NCBI GenBank assembly: GCA_019414515.1
Contig: DXLX01000046.1
Coordinates: 1-51,809 of the forward strand
Source: Collinsella sp.
GTDB lineage: Bacteria; Actinomycetota; Coriobacteriia; Coriobacteriales; Coriobacteriaceae
Direction: 5' to 3'
DNA: 51,809 bases
Shown: positions 42,445-50,534 of the stretch, piece after piece
How the letters are laid out: each line of letters starts with the position of its first letter
Numbering within the stretch: position 1 is the stretch's first letter
Position numbers and translations under genes: made by a program
Notes under the pieces: model-generated
Seen by the model: only the letters and a program-made list of their open reading frames with translations
The model's database searches: none
What the model was told of the DNA's origin: nothing

Positions 42445-43731
42445 TTAGGGGCGAACCTGGCCGGTGCCGCGGAGCTTGTATTTGTAGGTGGTGAGGGCCT
42501 CGGCGGCGAAGGGGCCGCGGGCGTGGAGCTTTTGGGTCGAGATGCCGATCTCGGCACCCAGGCCAAACTCGCCGCCGTCGGTGAAGCGCGTGCTGGCGTT
42601 GGCGTACACGGCCGAGGCATCGACCGCATCCAGGAAGCGCTCGCAAGCATCCGCGTCCTCGGCAACGATGGCCTCGGAGTGCATCGTGCCGTAGCGGTTG
42701 ATGTGTGCGATGGCCTCGTCCTCGTTTGCCACGACCTTCACGCTCATCTCGAGAGCCAGGTACTCGCGACCCCAGTCCTCCTCAGTCGCGGCGACGTAGT
42801 CATCACCCTCGGCAAGACCGGAATCGGCGCATGTGGCGCACGTGGCCTCGTCGCCGTGAATGAGCACGCCGTGGTCGTGCAGCACAGCCACAGCCGCGGG
42901 CAAAAACGCGTCGGCCACGGCGCGGTCGACCAGCAGCGACTCGGCGGCATTGCACACGCCCACGCGCTGGGTCTTGGCATTGACGATAATGTTGAGCGCT
43001 TTATCGAAGTCGGCCGACTCATGCACGTAGATGTGGCAGTTGCCCGTGCCCGTCTCGATCACCGGAACGAGCGACTCGCGCACGCAGCGCTGAATCAGGC
43101 CCGCACCGCCACGCGGAATGAGCACATCGACGATGCCGCGGAGCTTCATGAGCTCGCCGGTGGCCTCGCGGTCGGTAGACTCGATCATCGACACGGCCTC
43201 GCGCGGGAAGCCTTGGGCTTCAAGCGCATCGGCCAGCAGCTCGGCAATCATGGCGCACGAGTGATAGGCCAGCGAACCGCCGCGCAGGATGCAGGCGTTG
43301 CCGGTGCGGATGCAGATGCCAGCAGCGTCGGCCGTCACGTTGGGGCGCGCCTCGTAGACCATGGCGACCAGGCCCAGCGGCACACTCACGCGCGTAAGGT
43401 CCACACCGCTTGCAAGCACGCGGTGATCGAGCACGCGGCCGACGGGATCGGGCAACTCAGCGAGCTTCTCCAGGCCGGCGGCCATGCCCTCAACGCGCTC
43501 GGGCGTCAGCAGCAGGCGGTCGAGGAGCCCCGCCGAGGTGCCCGCATCGCGCGCGGCAGACATATCGAGCTCGTTGGCGGCAATGATGCAATCGACACCA
43601 TCGCGCAGCGCCGCGGCCATGGCGCGCACGGCCTCCTGGCGCTGGGCATCGCTCGCCGTGGCAAGCGCGGCAGAAGCGGCCTTGGCCTCGACGGCAAGAT
43701 CGTGAACGTACGTGGCTATATCGACCGACAT
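42445..43731 (-). CDS. proA: Glutamate-5-semialdehyde dehydrogenase
   Basis: A 428-residue ProA, second step of proline synthesis: it reduces glutamyl-5-phosphate with NADPH. The catalytic Cys is in RVGVCNAAESLLVD; other motifs are MVYEARPNVTADAAGICI, ILRGGSLAYHS, IPRGGAGLI and FGLGAEIGISTQKLHARGP. Start ATG 43731 has AAAGGGCC upstream. It is not directly next to proB; a peptidase gene on the other strand lies between. Confidence 0.97.
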   Translation of the reverse strand: MSVDIATYVHDLAVEAKAASAALATASDAQRQEAVRAMAAALRDGVDCIIAANELDMSAARDAGTSAGLLDRLLLTPERVEGMAAGLEKLAELPDPVGRVLDHRVLASGVDLTRVSVPLGLVAMVYEARPNVTADAAGICIRTGNACILRGGSLAYHSCAMIAELLADALEAQGFPREAVSMIESTDREATGELMKLRGIVDVLIPRGGAGLIQRCVRESLVPVIETGTGNCHIYVHESADFDKALNIIVNAKTQRVGVCNAAESLLVDRAVADAFLPAAVAVLHDHGVLIHGDEATCATCADSGLAEGDDYVAATEEDWGREYLALEMSVKVVANEDEAIAHINRYGTMHSEAIVAEDADACERFLDAVDASAVYANASTRFTDGGEFGLGAEIGISTQKLHARGPFAAEALTTYKYKLRGTGQVRP

Positions 43732-43844
43732 GGACGGCCCTTTCTCTTAGATGTTTGCCAACCATGGTAGCCGATTTATGCGCATCCTCGCCGACGGCGG
43801 TAGAATTGGTCAACCCGAAACACCGCAACGAATGGAAGCATTAC

Positions 43845-45263
43845 ATGGCGATCATCACTTCATACCACGTCCCCGGCCTGTATGTCGAGGACCACAGCAT
43901 TGATGTCCCCCTTGACTGGCGCGGCCTTGAGCCAATGCTTTTGGCCGTCGGCAGCACCATGCGCCGCGGCGCCATGCCGGCGCCCATCGCCGGCGCGCCC
44001 GAGAGCATCAAGCTTTTCTACCGCGTGGTTTGCGCACCCGACCGCATCAACGATGATTTACCGCTGCTCCTCTTTTTGCAGGGCGGCCCCGGCGGCGAAA
44101 GCCCGCGTCCGCTGTCGCCCACCAGCGATGGCTGGATCGAGGAAGCCGTCAAGCACTTCCGCATCGTCCTGCCCGACCAGCGCGGCACCGGACGCAGCAG
44201 CTGCGTAGACGGGCGCACGATTGCCGCACTGGGCGAGTGCGCGACGGCAGCCGGCTCCGATGCCGCACGCTCGCAGGCGGACTTCCTCAAGCGTCACCTC
44301 GCCAGCTCCATCGTGCGCGATTTTGAGTACCTGCGCCTGGTGGGCTTTGGCGGCAAGCCCTGGGTCACACTCGGGCAGAGCTACGGCGGCTTTTTGACGT
44401 TGAGCTATCTGTCGCTCTTCCCCGAGGGCGTGGCGGCAAGCTTTACCTGCGGCGGCATTCCGCACGTGCCGGCGAGCGCCAGCGAGGTCTACGCACACAC
44501 CTTCCCGCGCATGGCAGCAAAGACGCAGCAGTACTACGACCGCTACCCCGCCGATGTCGAGCGCGTGGCGGCGCTGGCCGATGCGATCGAGGAGCAAAAG
44601 CCCGCACTGCCCGACGGCTCGCCGATGACGGTCGAGCGCCTGCAGCTCATGGGAAGCGACTTTGGTATGAAGCCGAGCTTTGAGCGCATGCACTGGATTA
44701 TCGACCATGCTTTTGTTGACGGCGACGGCACGCTGAGCTGCGGAACGTCGGTATCAGACAGCTTTTTGATGCGCGCCTTCGAGCGCACCAACACGCGCAC
44801 AAACCCGCTGTACTGGACGCTGCAGGAGTTCATCTACGCCGACGGCGACACCATGCCCATTCGCTGGGCCGCGGCAGAAGAGAAGGCACACCGTGCCGAG
44901 TTCGACACCCTCGCGCGCCCGCTCATGTTTACCGGCGAGGCCATGTTCCCGTGGATGTTTGAGCAGATGCCCGAACTCAAGCCCTTCAAGCCCGCCATGG
45001 ACCTGCTGATGGAAGACACGAGCTGGGACAAGATCTACGATCCGCAGCGCCTAGCATGCAACGAAGTGCCGCTCCAGGCCGCCGTGTACTTCGATGACAT
45101 GTACGTGGACTCGGGCATGCAGCTCGACACGCTCAGCCGCGTGGGCAACTCGCATGCCTGGGTGACGAACGAGTTCGAGCACGACGGCCTGCACGGCAGC
45201 GTGGTATTCAAGCACCTCTTCGACGAAGCCCTCAACCGCGGAGACCTGCGCCAAATCTTCTAG
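43845..45263 (+). CDS. S33 family alpha/beta hydrolase, prolyl aminopeptidase-like
   Basis: A 472-residue peptidase-like hydrolase. ATG 43845 is chosen (GGAAG upstream; family start). It shows LLFLQGGPGGES (oxyanion-type HGGPG motif with Gln for His), DQRGTGRSS, the nucleophile GQSYGGFLTLSYL, and His in NSHAWVTNEFEHDGLHGS. This is like prolyl iminopeptidases, which remove N-terminal proline, though the long cap domain (residues ~210-400) means a longer relative. It is cytosolic by sequence. Its placement between proA and proB fits recovery of proline. Confidence 0.87.
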   Translation: MAIITSYHVPGLYVEDHSIDVPLDWRGLEPMLLAVGSTMRRGAMPAPIAGAPESIKLFYRVVCAPDRINDDLPLLLFLQGGPGGESPRPLSPTSDGWIEEAVKHFRIVLPDQRGTGRSSCVDGRTIAALGECATAAGSDAARSQADFLKRHLASSIVRDFEYLRLVGFGGKPWVTLGQSYGGFLTLSYLSLFPEGVAASFTCGGIPHVPASASEVYAHTFPRMAAKTQQYYDRYPADVERVAALADAIEEQKPALPDGSPMTVERLQLMGSDFGMKPSFERMHWIIDHAFVDGDGTLSCGTSVSDSFLMRAFERTNTRTNPLYWTLQEFIYADGDTMPIRWAAAEEKAHRAEFDTLARPLMFTGEAMFPWMFEQMPELKPFKPAMDLLMEDTSWDKIYDPQRLACNEVPLQAAVYFDDMYVDSGMQLDTLSRVGNSHAWVTNEFEHDGLHGSVVFKHLFDEALNRGDLRQIF

Positions 45264-45264
45264 C

Positions 45265-45314
45265 AAAGGAATGTCCCCGCCTGCCGGCACAAAAGGAACG
45301 TCCCCAAGTGCCGG
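45265..45314. repeat. Tandem 23-base near repeat with GTCCCC core
   Basis: Copies at 45265-45287 and 45292-45314 share 19 of 23 bases, beginning AAAGGAA(T/C)GTCCCC and ending TGCCGG. Period 27 bases. It lies just after the peptidase stop. Confidence 0.6.
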
Positions 45315-45411
45315 ACAAGTACCGGCAATGACGATGCCGCAGGTAGAAAACAGAAAGCGAAAACGCCCCTAAGCGAGTGGCTTTAAGTCGCAGGTCGAAG
45401 AAAAGAAGCGA

Positions 45412-45511
45412 GCGCCGCCCAGAGCGAACAAGTTGGCATGAAAAAGGCGAGGCATAGACCTGATGGTCATGCCTCGCCTTTTGAATGACAAATTGTCGCT
45501 CTGGGCGGCGC
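45412..45511. repeat. Outer 16-base inverted repeat around a terminator
   Basis: GCGCCGCCCAGAGCGA (45412-45427) and its exact complement (45496-45511) enclose the terminator hairpin at 45442-45482. Total span 100 bases, so a nested cruciform. It ends 15 bases before the proB stop. No gene inside. Confidence 0.7.
45442..45482. terminator. Bidirectional terminator between the peptidase gene and proB
   Basis: AAAAGGCGAGGCAT (45442-45455) pairs with ATGCCTCGCCTTTT (45469-45482), with a further GACC/GGTC inside. A and T runs on both sides serve both convergent genes. Confidence 0.88.
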
Positions 45512-45525
45512 GCAGCGTCGACCCG

Positions 45526-46653
45526 TTATGCGAAGACGATCAGATTATCTCGGTGAATCGCAGGCTTCTCGGCCAGGTTTGCGAGCAGGCGGTTGCTGGC
45601 GATCTGGTCCTGGCGGCGGCCGGCAGCAAGTTCCAACACGTCCGAATCGGCCTCGGCGATACCGCGCGCGACAACCATGCCGCTCGGGTCGCACACGTCG
45701 AGCACATCACCCTCGGCAAACTCGCCATCGACCTCACGAATACCAACCGCAAGCAGGGACGACCCGTGGCCGACCAGAGCTTTCGCGGCACCGTCATCGA
45801 CCGTCACCGAGCCGTGGGCCTTGTCGCCCAGCGCAATCCACAGCTTGCGGGGCGCAATATCCAGGCGCTCAGCCGGCGGGTCGAACAGCGTGCCCACGCT
45901 CTCGCCGCGGGCAAGGCGCACGAGCGCATCGGGCTCCTCGCCCGAGCAAATCACGCTCTGAATGCCCGCCGTCATCAGAATGCGGCTCGCGCGGATCTTA
46001 GTGATCATGCCGCCCGTGCCCACCGAGGTCGAAGAATCGCCCGCCGAGGCGATGATCTTGGCATCGATCTTATGCACGACAGGGACAAACTCGGCCGTGG
46101 GGTCCTCATGCGGATTGGCGGTGTAGAGGCCGTCGATGTCGGACAGCGTCACGCACAGGTCGGCGGAAACCAGGCAGCTCACGAGCGCCGCCAGCGTGTC
46201 GTTGTCGCCGAACTTGATCTCATCGACGGTGACGGTGTCGTTCTCGTTGACGACCGGCACCACGCCCAGCTCCACCAGACGCAGCAGGGCGTCGCGCGCG
46301 TGCAGATAGGACGTGCGACGCGCCGTGTCGTGACGTGTGAGCAGCACGAGCGAGGTGAGCAGATCACGTGCATGGAACTCCTCGTCGTAGGCCGACGAGA
46401 TGATGCACTGACCGGCCGAGGCGCAGGCCTGCAGGCTCGGCAGGTCACCGACCGGTTTGCGGTCGAAGCCCAGCACGGGATAGCCACAGGCGATGGCGCC
46501 CGAACTCACCACGACCAGACGCCAGCCGAGCTTGCGCAGGACAGCAGCCTGATCGGCCAGCCCGCCGATAAAGGCGCGGTTAACCTTGCCATCGGCGCCC
46601 ACCACCGTGGACGAGCCGATCTTTACCACCATCGTTTTATAAGAAGTCGTCAT
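45526..46653 (-). CDS. proB: Glutamate 5-kinase
   Basis: A 375-residue ProB, first step of proline synthesis. The amino-acid kinase domain (residues ~1-260) shows MVVKIGSSTVV, RLVVVSSGAIACG, PVVNENDTVTVDEIKFGDND and VGTGGMITKIRAS; a C-terminal PUA domain (~285-370) has GSSLLAVGIREVDGEF. Feedback inhibition by proline is normal in this family. Start ATG 46653. It lies 80 bases downstream of pncB on the same strand with no terminator seen between, so co-transcription is possible. Confidence 0.97.
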   Translation of the reverse strand: MTTSYKTMVVKIGSSTVVGADGKVNRAFIGGLADQAAVLRKLGWRLVVVSSGAIACGYPVLGFDRKPVGDLPSLQACASAGQCIISSAYDEEFHARDLLTSLVLLTRHDTARRTSYLHARDALLRLVELGVVPVVNENDTVTVDEIKFGDNDTLAALVSCLVSADLCVTLSDIDGLYTANPHEDPTAEFVPVVHKIDAKIIASAGDSSTSVGTGGMITKIRASRILMTAGIQSVICSGEEPDALVRLARGESVGTLFDPPAERLDIAPRKLWIALGDKAHGSVTVDDGAAKALVGHGSSLLAVGIREVDGEFAEGDVLDVCDPSGMVVARGIAEADSDVLELAAGRRQDQIASNRLLANLAEKPAIHRDNLIVFA

Positions 46654-46733
46654 ACGTCAAACCAATCGAATGCTGAGCAAGCGAGCGAACGGGTGAGCGA
46701 GAATATAGTCCGCTTTCCTCCGTCGCATGCGGA

Positions 46734-48239
46734 TCATTTTGCCCAGGGGAAAGCCGATGCCGCGGCCATGTTCTTGCGCACGAGCTCGTCGCGCACCTGG
46801 GCCAGGCCCTGTTCCATACCCACCACGTAGGTCTGCGGATACAGGAAGCGCTTAAAAGCCGCGTCCAGATGATCGAGCGCCCAAGCACAGCGCTCGCGCG
46901 CGTCCTCGATGCTCTCACGCGGAGCCACCGCACTGCCATCGCGCACGATCGGCACCAGCAGCTCGCGATACTCAAGCTCCGACACATCGGTTACCAGGGC
47001 GGCATCGTTCACGGCCACGAGGGTATTGCCGCGCGCGGCGCCCTCCCCCGCCAGATGGTCCTCGTCATAGATCATGTCGCAGACCGGGCCGCCAAAGCCG
47101 TCGTAATAGCGGCGCACTCGCTGCACGCCCGGAATCGTGCGCTTGTAGGGCTGCTCGGAGAGCTTCACCACCGGCGTCCACGGGTCCGCATCGCTCGCAC
47201 GACGGGCGGAAAGCTTGTACACGCCGCCCAGCGCCGGCTGATCGTAGCAGGTCGCGAGCTTGGTGCCCACGCCAAAGCTGTCGATGGGCGCGCCCTGGTC
47301 CAGCAGCGACTGAATCGTGTACTCGTCAAGATCGTTGGAAACCGAGATCCCCACATAGGGCAGGCCCTCGGCATCAAAACGGCCGCGAACATACTTGGAG
47401 AGCTTGGCGAGGTCGCCGGAGTCGATGCGAATAGCCGACAGACGCTCGCCCACCGCCTCCATCTCCTTGGCAACCGTAATGGCATGCTCGCAGCCCTCGC
47501 GCACGTCATAGGTGTCGATGAGCAGCGTACAGTTCTTGGGGCTCGACTTGGCAAAGGCGCGGAAGGCCTCGAGCTCGGAATCGAAGCTCATCACCCAGCT
47601 GTGCGCATGCGTGCCAAAGACGGGAATACCATAGCGGCGGCCGGCGAGCACATTGGACGTAGAGGAGCAGCCGGCAACGTAGCTCGCGCGCGCAACGGCC
47701 AGGCCGCCATCGGGACCCTGGGCGCGGCGCAGGCCAAACTCCGCCACGGGGCGACCGTCGGCGGCGAGCACCACGCGCGCCGTCTTGGTGGCGACAAGCG
47801 TCTGGAACCCGACGATGTTGAGCAGCGCCGTCTCAAGCAGCTGGCACTCGAGCGCAGGACCGGTGACGCGCACCATGGGCTCGCGCGGAAAGACGAGCTC
47901 GCCCTCGGGGACGGCGTCGATATTTACATGCGCACGAAAATCGCGCAGGTAGTCGAGGAATGCGGACTTGAACATCGCGCCGCCGGCAGGGGCCTCAAGC
48001 GAGGCGAGGTAGTCGATATCCTCGGGCGTAAAGCGCAGGTTCTCGACGAGCTCGGGCAGCTCGGCGGTGCCGCACATGACGGCATAGGCGCTGCCAAAGG
48101 GATGGTCGCGGTAAAACGCGGTAAAACAACCCTGCTCATTGGCCTTGCCGCTCTCCCACAGGCCCTGGGCCATAGTGAGCTCGTAAAGATCGGTGAGCAT
48201 TGCAATGTCGGTGGGATGCGAGATGTCGGTCAAAGCCAT
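46734..48239 (-). CDS. pncB: Nicotinate phosphoribosyltransferase
   Basis: A 501-residue enzyme that converts nicotinate and PRPP to nicotinate mononucleotide for NAD salvage. ATG 48239 has AAAGG eight bases upstream. Motifs: MLTDLYELTMAQGLWESG at the N-terminus, EFGLRRAQGPDGGLA, the catalytic-loop His in GTHAHSWVMSF, IDTYDVREG and RIDSGDLAKLSKYVR, and GVGTKLATCYDQPALGGVYKL. Length fits the long bacterial form. No nadABC genes lie in the window, so NAD may depend on salvage, but the flavoprotein at 28896 leaves this open. Confidence 0.96.
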   Translation of the reverse strand: MALTDISHPTDIAMLTDLYELTMAQGLWESGKANEQGCFTAFYRDHPFGSAYAVMCGTAELPELVENLRFTPEDIDYLASLEAPAGGAMFKSAFLDYLRDFRAHVNIDAVPEGELVFPREPMVRVTGPALECQLLETALLNIVGFQTLVATKTARVVLAADGRPVAEFGLRRAQGPDGGLAVARASYVAGCSSTSNVLAGRRYGIPVFGTHAHSWVMSFDSELEAFRAFAKSSPKNCTLLIDTYDVREGCEHAITVAKEMEAVGERLSAIRIDSGDLAKLSKYVRGRFDAEGLPYVGISVSNDLDEYTIQSLLDQGAPIDSFGVGTKLATCYDQPALGGVYKLSARRASDADPWTPVVKLSEQPYKRTIPGVQRVRRYYDGFGGPVCDMIYDEDHLAGEGAARGNTLVAVNDAALVTDVSELEYRELLVPIVRDGSAVAPRESIEDARERCAWALDHLDAAFKRFLYPQTYVVGMEQGLAQVRDELVRKNMAAASAFPWAK

Positions 48240-48323
48240 GGGGCGACCTTTCGGATGTGTGGTGCAGAATTTGAGGGTTGGACGAGAGCAGAGCATGCGG
48301 ACATGACGCCCGATGCGAGTCGG

Positions 48324-48782
48324 TTAGAGCAGGCCCATGCTGGTCAGGATCGTGTAGCCCATAAAGATGACAAACGCGATGAGGGCAAGGACAATGATGA
48401 TTTTTTGAGCCGGCGCCATGCCAGGGATCTCGTTCTCGCCCATAGGCTCCTTGGAGGTAACCATGCGCTGGGCAAAGGTCATCTCGTCACGGCTCGGCTT
48501 GGGCTCGACGGACTTGGGACGGGCGGCCTTTTTAGGCTGAGGTTTGGGCGCGGCAGGTGCAGGCTTCGCAGCAGCGGGCTTGGGTGCGGGCGCGGGCGCC
48601 GATGCGGATGCGGCGTTCGCGGCGGCCTCCTCGGCCTTCGCACGCTCGGCACGCAGGGCAGCCAGCTCCTCACGCTCGCGACGGGCCTCTTCCCGAGCCT
48701 CGCGGCGGGCCTTCTCAGCGCGGAGCTCTTCCAACTCGGCGCGCTCCTCGTCGGACAATGGTTGGGACTCAAGCTCGGCCAT
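48324..48782 (-). CDS. Coiled-coil protein with C-terminal membrane anchor
   Basis: A 152-residue protein, not recognised as a family. ATG 48782 has AAAGGG upstream. Residues 8-50 are a charged coiled coil (ERAELEELRAEKARREAREE), residues ~55-90 an Ala/Pro/Lys linker, and residues 127-147 a single membrane helix (IIIVLALIAFVIFMGYTIL) followed by only a few residues. It is therefore tail-anchored with the coiled coil in the cytoplasm. It lies just after the tRNA-Ala terminator. Function unknown. Confidence 0.78.
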   Translation of the reverse strand: MAELESQPLSDEERAELEELRAEKARREAREEARREREELAALRAERAKAEEAAANAASASAPAPAPKPAAAKPAPAAPKPQPKKAARPKSVEPKPSRDEMTFAQRMVTSKEPMGENEIPGMAPAQKIIIVLALIAFVIFMGYTILTSMGLL

Positions 48783-48800
48783 GGTATAGCCCTTTCTTTT

Positions 48801-48832
48801 AAAAAAAGCCGCCGACACAATGTCAGCGGCTT
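48801..48832 (-). terminator. Terminator after tRNA-Ala
   Basis: AAGCCGC/GCGGCTT plus GACA/TGTC pairing, followed on the minus strand by seven T (48807-48801). It ends 19 bases before the start of the coiled-coil gene, so that gene is either read-through dependent or has its promoter in the tRNA. Confidence 0.88.
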
Positions 48833-48846
48833 ATCAAATCCATGGG

Positions 48847-48919
48847 TGGAGACGAAGGGAGTCGAACCCTCGGCCTCTGCCATGCGACGGCAGCGCTCTC
48901 CCAACTGAGCTACGTCCCC
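48847..48919 (-). tRNA. tRNA-Ala (anticodon CGC)
   Basis: Acceptor GGGGACG/CGTCTCC, D-arm GCTCAGTTGGGAGAGC, anticodon stem CTGCC/GGCAG with loop GTCGCAT (anticodon CGC), T-loop GGTTCGACTCC, discriminator A. The three bases after it are CCC, not CCA, unlike the two tRNAs at 30639 and 30737. Confidence 0.94.
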
Positions 48920-49025
48920 AGGACAAGTCGATATTTTACCTACGGCTCGCCAACTGTCAACGCCCAATAACCAGTCTTTTTGGGACGCGGCTATTTTGAC
49001 AACTTTTCGAACAGGCGATCCTCTC

Positions 49026-49060
49026 GATGATTTTTTAATCCCCGTCCCAGAAAAATCATC
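49026..49060. other. A/T-rich inverted repeat after the radical SAM gene
   Basis: GATGATTTTT (49026-49035) and AAAAATCATC (49051-49060) are perfect 10-base arms. It lies 11 bases after the stop at 49071; it may be a weak terminator. The rest of 48920-49070 shows nothing. Confidence 0.45.
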
Positions 49061-49070
49061 AGCGTGCGCT

Positions 49071-50009
49071 CTACTTTGCGCTGGTGAGGACGCCGGTGGT
49101 GTCGAAGGCGGGGGTGAAGCTCTCGTCTACCGCGCCGCCCTCTTGCCAGAACATTGTCGTAAAGCCCAGGTCGTCGGCATGGTCGAGCACCTGCTCGTAC
49201 TCCTCGCGCGTCACGGCGCGCGCCAACTCGCCGCCCTGCTCGCGCATGAGCGCATTGGGCGTGTACTGGTTCATGACCGAGATCGGCACGTCGCCCACCG
49301 TCTGCCACACCAGGTCTAACACGCGGCACGAGTCATCCGCATGCCCCGGCAGCACCAGGTGGCGTACGATGATGCCGCGCTTCATGAGCCCGTCGTCATC
49401 CACCAGCTCTCCCCCGCGGCGATCGATCTCGCGCGCCATCTGGGCCAGACCCGACACGGCCACACGCGGGTAATCCTTTATATGGGAGAGCGACTGCGCA
49501 AGCGCCGCATCGGCATATTTAAAGTCGGTGAGCCACACATCGACCAGGTCGCCCAGCGCCGCCACGGCACTCGCGCGCTCGTAACCACTCGTGTTGTAGA
49601 CGATTGGGATAACCAGTCCGCGCGCCCGTGCCGCGGCAATCGCGGCAGGCAACAGGTGCGCATAGTGCGTCGCCGTCACCAAATTGATGTTGTTGGCACC
49701 CTGGTCCTGCAGTTCCAGCATAATCTCGACCAGGCGCTCAGGCGAAATCTCAAGGCCAAAATTGCCGGTCGAGATCTCGTGGTTCTGGCAGTAGATACAT
49801 TTGAGCGAGCAGCCGCTAAAGAAGATCGTGCCCGAACCGGCCTCGCCCGAGATAGGCGGCTCCTCCCACATATGAAGCGCGGCGCGGGCCACCTTGAGCG
49901 TGTCGTTAGCACCGCAGACGCCGTGCGCGCCCTCATCGCGCGCCGCACCGCAACGGCGCGGACACAAATGGCAGGCGGGCGAAAAAAGTTCGGTCAACGA
50001 CGTCGGCAT
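49071..50009 (-). CDS. Radical SAM protein, PflA/PflX-like
   Basis: A 312-residue radical SAM enzyme. ATG 50009 has GGAG nine bases upstream; the earlier ATG at 50024 would be one base from it. The radical SAM cluster motif is GCSLKCIYCQNHEIS (CxxxCxxC). The N-terminus has four further Cys (CHLCPRRC, GVCGAND), as in COG1313, the PflX group of unknown function. SAM-site residues GNFGLEIS and NLVTATHYAHL follow. It resembles pyruvate-formate-lyase activases, but there is no lyase gene nearby. Substrate unknown. Confidence 0.87.
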   Translation of the reverse strand: MPTSLTELFSPACHLCPRRCGAARDEGAHGVCGANDTLKVARAALHMWEEPPISGEAGSGTIFFSGCSLKCIYCQNHEISTGNFGLEISPERLVEIMLELQDQGANNINLVTATHYAHLLPAAIAAARARGLVIPIVYNTSGYERASAVAALGDLVDVWLTDFKYADAALAQSLSHIKDYPRVAVSGLAQMAREIDRRGGELVDDDGLMKRGIIVRHLVLPGHADDSCRVLDLVWQTVGDVPISVMNQYTPNALMREQGGELARAVTREEYEQVLDHADDLGFTTMFWQEGGAVDESFTPAFDTTGVLTSAK

Positions 50010-50534
50010 AAAACCATGCTCCAAAACAACGATTCAGCAGCTCAAACGTAAAGGGATCAACCCCACAGACGGCTCGAGCCCAAGGCGCCGTAATCGTCCG
50101 ACACGATTTTTGTAATGTCAAGACTGGAATCGATAAAGTGCCGCTTTATGATGTAGGTATTCCGCCCCCCGCGGAGCAACTGGGTGAACCGTCGCGTTTA
50201 TTTAGGGAGCCCACACAGTCGTACCTAGTACAGGTATCCTTCGTTGTTAAGGACGCTGGAACAGTCGATGAGGGCACCCACCTGTTTTAGGTGGGTTCAT
50301 TTTCGTAACGTGGGGGGTGGTTTTCTTTTGCCGAAAATCACCATTACAGTCCATATGGATCCCCGCCGGCATCCCGACAAGCCATCGACAACATCCCAAT
50401 ATCTGGTAAGCGCGTGATTATCGCTGCGTGCAATTCCATGTACCCCCCTTGGTCGAGTATTATGGTTCGGCTATGCCCTTTGCGCATGGCGTTCTTCTGA
50501 CCTTTTCCTTCGACGCTTGGCGGTTTTTAGATTC
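50010..50534. other. Non-coding stretch between the radical SAM and WecA/TagO-like genes
   Basis: This 525-base gap carries the candidate 6S RNA and its promoter. After 50330 I see no further gene, and the last 200 bases hold the unidentified promoter of the transferase gene. Confidence 0.5.
50159..50324 (+). ncRNA. ssrS: Candidate 6S RNA
   Basis: The stretch can fold like 6S RNA, which imitates an open promoter and binds RNA polymerase. A 12-base closing stem (50162-50173 with 50309-50320, some G-U pairs) joins the ends, and TTTTCTTTT follows. Inside is a hairpin ACCCACCT/AGGTGGGT (50276-50283, 50289-50296) in the 3' part of the central loop, as in Gram-positive 6S RNAs, plus short hairpins in the middle (TACC/GGTA, CCTT/AAGG). 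A TATGAT (50147-50152) is placed to start transcription near 50159. Length about 165 bases. No covariance search has been made. Confidence 0.55.

Noticed and set aside
46869..48908. 679-codon plus-strand frame opposite pncB
   Set aside because: It runs across pncB, a coiled-coil gene and a tRNA; a typical high-GC shadow.
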